NCBI GenBank assembly: GCA_947587775.1
Contig: CANPYD010000036.1
Span: 1 to 9,361 of the forward strand
DNA from: an uncultured Clostridia bacterium
GTDB lineage: Bacteria; Bacillota; Clostridia; Christensenellales; Borkfalkiaceae
Direction of reading: 5' to 3'
DNA: 9,361 nucleotides
Positions within the stretch are counted from its first letter, which is position 1; every line of letters begins with the position of its first letter. The translations under genes and the position numbers were made by a program. A model generated the notes under the pieces. It was not told the DNA's origin and searched no databases. It was given only the letters and a program-made list of their open reading frames with translations. Below are positions 6,936 through 9,361 of the stretch, in pieces.

Positions 6936-6962
6936 ACACAACGGCTGACTCATTAAGGGAGA

Positions 6963-7982
6963 ATGAAACGACATATGCAGACTTACCCTTCGCCCCTCGT
7001 CCTGCAGCGGGCGGATCCATACTTATTCAAAAAAGACGGAAAATACTACTTCACCGCGACATGCCCCGCCTACGACCGCATCGAGATCAAATGCGCAGAC
7101 AGCGTCGGGGAAATTCCTGCCGCTCCCGCGCGCACGGTCTGGAAAAAGCACCCCTGCGGCAAAATGGCCTGCCACGTCTGGGCGCCCGAGATCCACTATA
7201 TCATGGGGAAATGGGTCATCTACTTCGCCGCGGGACACAAGCCCGGCAAATGGCGCATCCGCCCCTACGCCCTCATCTGCAAGGGGAACGACCCCATGAA
7301 GGACGACTGGGAAGAGGGCGGCATGCTGCAGCCCGCGGACGGGGACCAATATCCCTTTACGGACTTTTCCCTCGATACGACGGTCTTCGAACACAGGGGC
7401 AAATGGTATATCATCTGGGCGCAGAAGTTCGGCACGGAGGAATCCGAACCCGCCATCTCCAATCTGTACCTTGCCGAACTCGAAACGCCGACCAAGCTCA
7501 AAACCTTCCACGTCCTTCTCTCCACGCCCGACTACGACTGGGAACGCCGCGGCGGGTTCTGGGTCAACGAGGGTCCCGCCGTCTTAAAGCATGACGGCAA
7601 GATCTATGTGACTTACTCCGCCAGCGCGACGGGCGCATGTTACTGTATGGGCATGCTCCGCGCGGACGAGGACGCCGACCTCATGGATCCCCGCTCATGG
7701 CAGAAAGAGCGCTATCCCGTCTTCAAGACGGACGAAAAGCGCAAGATCTTCGGCCCCGGGCACAACTGTTTTGTGGAGGGCGACGAGGGCGAGATGCTCT
7801 GCATGCTCCACTTCCGCAATTACGAGAAGATCACGGGCGACCCGCTCAACGACCACAACCGCCATGCACACGTCATGCGGGTCCGGTACGGCGAAGACGG
7901 CGCCCCCCTCTTCGGCTTTGCCGACGGCGAGCTCTACAACGCCCCCGTCACAAACGAACGCCAAAAACACATCAACAGCTGA
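6963..7982 (+). CDS. Glycoside hydrolase family 43 enzyme (arabinofuranosidase/xylosidase type), cytoplasmic
   Basis: GH43 enzymes are five-bladed propellers that remove arabinose or xylose from plant polysaccharide fragments by an inverting mechanism. The catalytic triad is readable: general base Asp18 in QRADPYLFKKDGKYYFTA, pKa-tuning Asp138 in FSLDTTVFEHRGKWYIIW, and general acid Glu203 in FWVNEGPAVLKHDGKIYVTY. HVWAPEIHY (71-79) is the usual blade-2 motif, and GPGHN near residue 270 is typical of the family. At 339 residues it is a single catalytic domain without signal peptide or carbohydrate-binding module, so it acts inside the cell on imported oligosaccharides. The SD AGGGAG (6956-6961) is only one base from ATG 6963 but 13 from ATG 6975, so the true start is ambiguous. 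It has its own promoter and terminator. Substrate cannot be fixed within the family; some members act on other furanosides. Confidence 0.9.
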   Translation: MKRHMQTYPSPLVLQRADPYLFKKDGKYYFTATCPAYDRIEIKCADSVGEIPAAPARTVWKKHPCGKMACHVWAPEIHYIMGKWVIYFAAGHKPGKWRIRPYALICKGNDPMKDDWEEGGMLQPADGDQYPFTDFSLDTTVFEHRGKWYIIWAQKFGTEESEPAISNLYLAELETPTKLKTFHVLLSTPDYDWERRGGFWVNEGPAVLKHDGKIYVTYSASATGACYCMGMLRADEDADLMDPRSWQKERYPVFKTDEKRKIFGPGHNCFVEGDEGEMLCMLHFRNYEKITGDPLNDHNRHAHVMRVRYGEDGAPLFGFADGELYNAPVTNERQKHINS

Positions 7983-7987
7983 TCACG

Positions 7988-8011
7988 GCTCCCCTTCGCG
8001 GGGAGCTTTTT
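7988..8011 (+). terminator. Rho-independent terminator after the GH43 gene
   Basis: GCTCCCC (7988-7994) and GGGGAGC (8000-8006) form a perfect 7-bp stem with a TTCGC loop, followed at once by TTTTT (8007-8011). It begins five bases after the GH43 stop codon and separates this gene from murG. Confidence 0.9.
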
Positions 8012-8037
8012 GATGAAAAAAAACCGCCGTATCGACA

Positions 8038-8049
8038 TATACTGACGGT
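8038..8049 (+). promoter_or_regulatory. Possible -10 element immediately upstream of murG (leaderless-type start)
   Basis: TATACT (8038-8043) is followed by exactly six bases and the murG ATG, and no SD is visible. TTGATG (8010-8015) is the nearest -35-like hexamer, but its 22-base spacer is too long. A terminator lies upstream, so murG needs a promoter in this 38-base gap or depends on read-through. Confidence 0.4.
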
Positions 8050-9075
8050 ATGAAAGGTATTTTATTTACCGGCGGCGGGAGCGCGGGGCACGTCGTCCCC
8101 AATCTCGCGCTCATGAACGCGCTCCGCTACTCTTACCGCGTGACCTATCTCGGCACGGGCGGCATCGAAAAGCGCCTCGTCGCGGAAGCGGGCTTCCCCT
8201 TCTTTCAAGTGGATTGCCCCAAGCTCCGCCGTTCGCTCTCCCTCGAAAATCTCAAGATCCCCTTCCGCCTCCGCCGCGCCGAACAAGCCGCCCTGCAAAT
8301 TTTGGAAAAAGAAAAGCCCGACCTCGTGTTTTCCAAGGGGGGCTATGCGAGCTATCCCGCCGTTTGGGCGGCACATAAGATGGGGATCCCCGCGCTCACG
8401 CACGAGAGCGACCTCTCCCCCGGGCTGTGCACGAAGCTCATTGCAAAAAAGTGCGTCCGCGTCCTTACATCCTTCCCCGAGACAGCGGAACGCTTCAAAA
8501 ACGGCATGTACGTCGGTTCCCCCATCCGCAGGGAGATCCTGTGCGGGGAAAAGAGCCGCGCAAAGCATAAATTCGGCTTTTCGGAGGAGCCCGTGCTCCT
8601 CGTTCTCGGCGGCGGAAGCGGGAGCAAGGCGCTCAACGACGCCGTCCGGAGCAATCTCGATCCTCTCCTTGCGCACATGCAGATCCTACACCTCTGCGGC
8701 AAGGGAAATCTGGTAGACGAAAACCGCAAAGGGTATATTCAGCGGGAGTATGAGCGGGACATGGGTGCCGCATACGCCTGCGCGGACGTCGTCCTGTCCC
8801 GTGCGGGAAGCAATACCGTCTTTGAGATCCTTGCCCTCAAAAAGCCCGCCGTGCTCGTTCCGCTTTCTCACGCCTCGAGGGGCGACCAAATCGAAAACGC
8901 GGTCTATTTCGGGCAGCAGGGACTCGTCCGCATTCTGTACGAAAGCGAGCTCGACACTCTTCCCGACGCCGTACTCTCCGCGCTCCAAGATGAAAACCTC
9001 CGCGCCGCCCTTGCGGCAAGCGCGATCGAGAGCGGCACCGACCGCATCCTGTCCGTCATCAAGGAACTCCTGTAA
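8050..9075 (+). CDS. murG: MurG-type UDP-GlcNAc:undecaprenyl-PP-MurNAc-pentapeptide GlcNAc transferase
   Basis: MurG transfers GlcNAc from UDP-GlcNAc to lipid I on the inner face of the membrane, making lipid II for peptidoglycan. It has the GT-B fold. The N-terminal lipid-I domain carries GGGSAGHVVPN (8-18, His14), FSKGGYASYP (94-103) and HESDLSPG (118-125), the Firmicute form. VGSPIRREI (155-163) leads to the UDP-GlcNAc domain with HLCGKGN (214-220), SRAGSNTVFEI (250-260, Glu259 for the ribose) and GDQIENA (278-284, Gln280 and Asn283). One departure is that the usual GGSxGA loop reads GGGSGS (187-192). At 341 residues it is slightly short of the usual ~355-365. The start fits the family's N-terminus (MKxILFTGGG) but has no SD. 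It is outside a dcw-type cell-division cluster, so it could be a second, specialised MurG-like transferase. Confidence 0.88.
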   Translation: MKGILFTGGGSAGHVVPNLALMNALRYSYRVTYLGTGGIEKRLVAEAGFPFFQVDCPKLRRSLSLENLKIPFRLRRAEQAALQILEKEKPDLVFSKGGYASYPAVWAAHKMGIPALTHESDLSPGLCTKLIAKKCVRVLTSFPETAERFKNGMYVGSPIRREILCGEKSRAKHKFGFSEEPVLLVLGGGSGSKALNDAVRSNLDPLLAHMQILHLCGKGNLVDENRKGYIQREYERDMGAAYACADVVLSRAGSNTVFEILALKKPAVLVPLSHASRGDQIENAVYFGQQGLVRILYESELDTLPDAVLSALQDENLRAALAASAIESGTDRILSVIKELL

Positions 9076-9113
9076 GACGAGCCCATGCGAGAAACCGTGC
9101 CCCGCATTACAGT

Positions 9114-9238
9114 AAGGCCTACCCCCTACGGGGGGAGGCTCCGCCGTAGGCGGTGGTGGGGGGGATTGCGGACACCTTATTCCCCCCCATCCGTCACGGC
9201 TATGCCGTGCCACCCTCCCCCCAAAGGGGGTAGGGCTT
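9114..9238. repeat. Pair of inverted copies of a GC-rich palindromic repeat
   Basis: The left copy (9114-9164) runs CTACCCCCTACGGGGGGAGG to a 7-G run; the right copy (9182-9238), read in reverse, runs CTACCCCCTTTGGGGGGAGG to a 7-G run. Smaller hairpins lie inside: CCCCC-TAC-GGGGG (9122-9134), CCGCC-GTA-GGCGG (9141-9153), CACGGC-TAT-GCCGTG (9195-9209) and CCCCC-AAA-GGGGG (9218-9230). The two copies face each other around a 17-base centre, so the whole can fold into one long imperfect stem. It resembles REP/BIME-like intergenic elements I recall from clostridial genomes. It lies ~40 bases after murG and may stabilise or end its transcript, though no T-run follows. No gene is seen in 9076-9361. 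Confidence 0.8.
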
Positions 9239-9285
9239 GGGTTGCCGCCTCCCTTCTTGCGCGACTGAGGGGGTGTCATTTACAC

Positions 9286-9361
9286 AATCAAAACCACCAG
9301 TGAACTGGTGGTTTGCACAACCCCTAAAAGGGGATGATGCCGGCTGACCCGTAAACGGGTG
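9286..9361 (+). mobile_element. Hairpin cluster, possible left end/leader of an IS200/IS605-type element (cut by the window edge)
   Basis: Three hairpins follow each other: AAACCACCAG-TGAA-CTGGTGGTTT (9291-9314, perfect 10-bp stem), CCCC-TAAAA-GGGG (9321-9333) and ACCCG-TAAA-CGGGT (9347-9360). IS200/IS605 transposons lack terminal inverted repeats and instead carry subterminal hairpins, with further leader hairpins before tnpA, so this arrangement fits a left end. No transposase is inside the window to prove it. Alternatives are a structured 5' leader of the next gene or more intergenic repeats. Confidence 0.4.

Noticed and set aside
9114..9361. CRISPR array or tRNA gene among the right-hand repeats
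   Set aside because: The repeats are inverted pairs rather than evenly spaced direct repeats, and no cloverleaf with an anticodon or T-loop sequence can be drawn.

Overview
The window looks like a piece of a Gram-positive (Bacillota, probably Clostridia) chromosome with a fragment of phage late genes on its left side. The evidence is strong AGGAGG-type ribosome binding sites, sigma-A promoters with consensus hexamers (one is TTGACA-17-TATAAT), a Gram-positive-type LexA box (CGAAC-N4-GTTCG), Firmicute-style MurG motifs, and GC-rich genes separated by AT-rich promoters. The genus cannot be fixed from the sequence; a gut-type clostridial lineage is my guess.

Region 1 (1-2885, minus strand) is a phage packaging module. 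It holds the large terminase subunit, a small protein overlapping its end, and a portal protein that runs off the left edge. Region 2 (2902-4321) is the junction. A plus-strand gene for a small secreted, membrane-anchored SH3-like protein lies between terL and a minus-strand gene for a 169-residue protein. That protein has a sigma-region-4/ArpU-RinA-like segment. A perfect LexA operator (4122-4135) sits upstream of its SD-supported GTG start. The likely picture is a DNA-damage-inducible regulator reading towards the packaging genes, as in many prophages, but with an opposing gene inserted between and no integrase, repressor or ordinary small terminase visible.

Region 3 (4261-9075, plus strand) appears to be host sequence. 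It contains a promoter and an 853-residue exported, C-terminally anchored protein with propeller-like repeats and SH3-like domains. Next come a consensus promoter with a cytoplasmic GH43-family glycosidase and a rho-independent terminator, and then a MurG-type lipid II synthase whose start has a -10-like hexamer six bases upstream. Region 4 (9076-9361) is non-coding. It holds a large imperfect inverted repeat made of two copies of a GC-rich palindromic element, followed by three perfect hairpins that resemble the left end or leader of an IS200/IS605-type element continuing outside the window.

No complete novel defence or metabolic system is evident. The most interesting signal is the LexA-controlled small regulator facing a terminase, with a membrane protein gene caught antisense between them.
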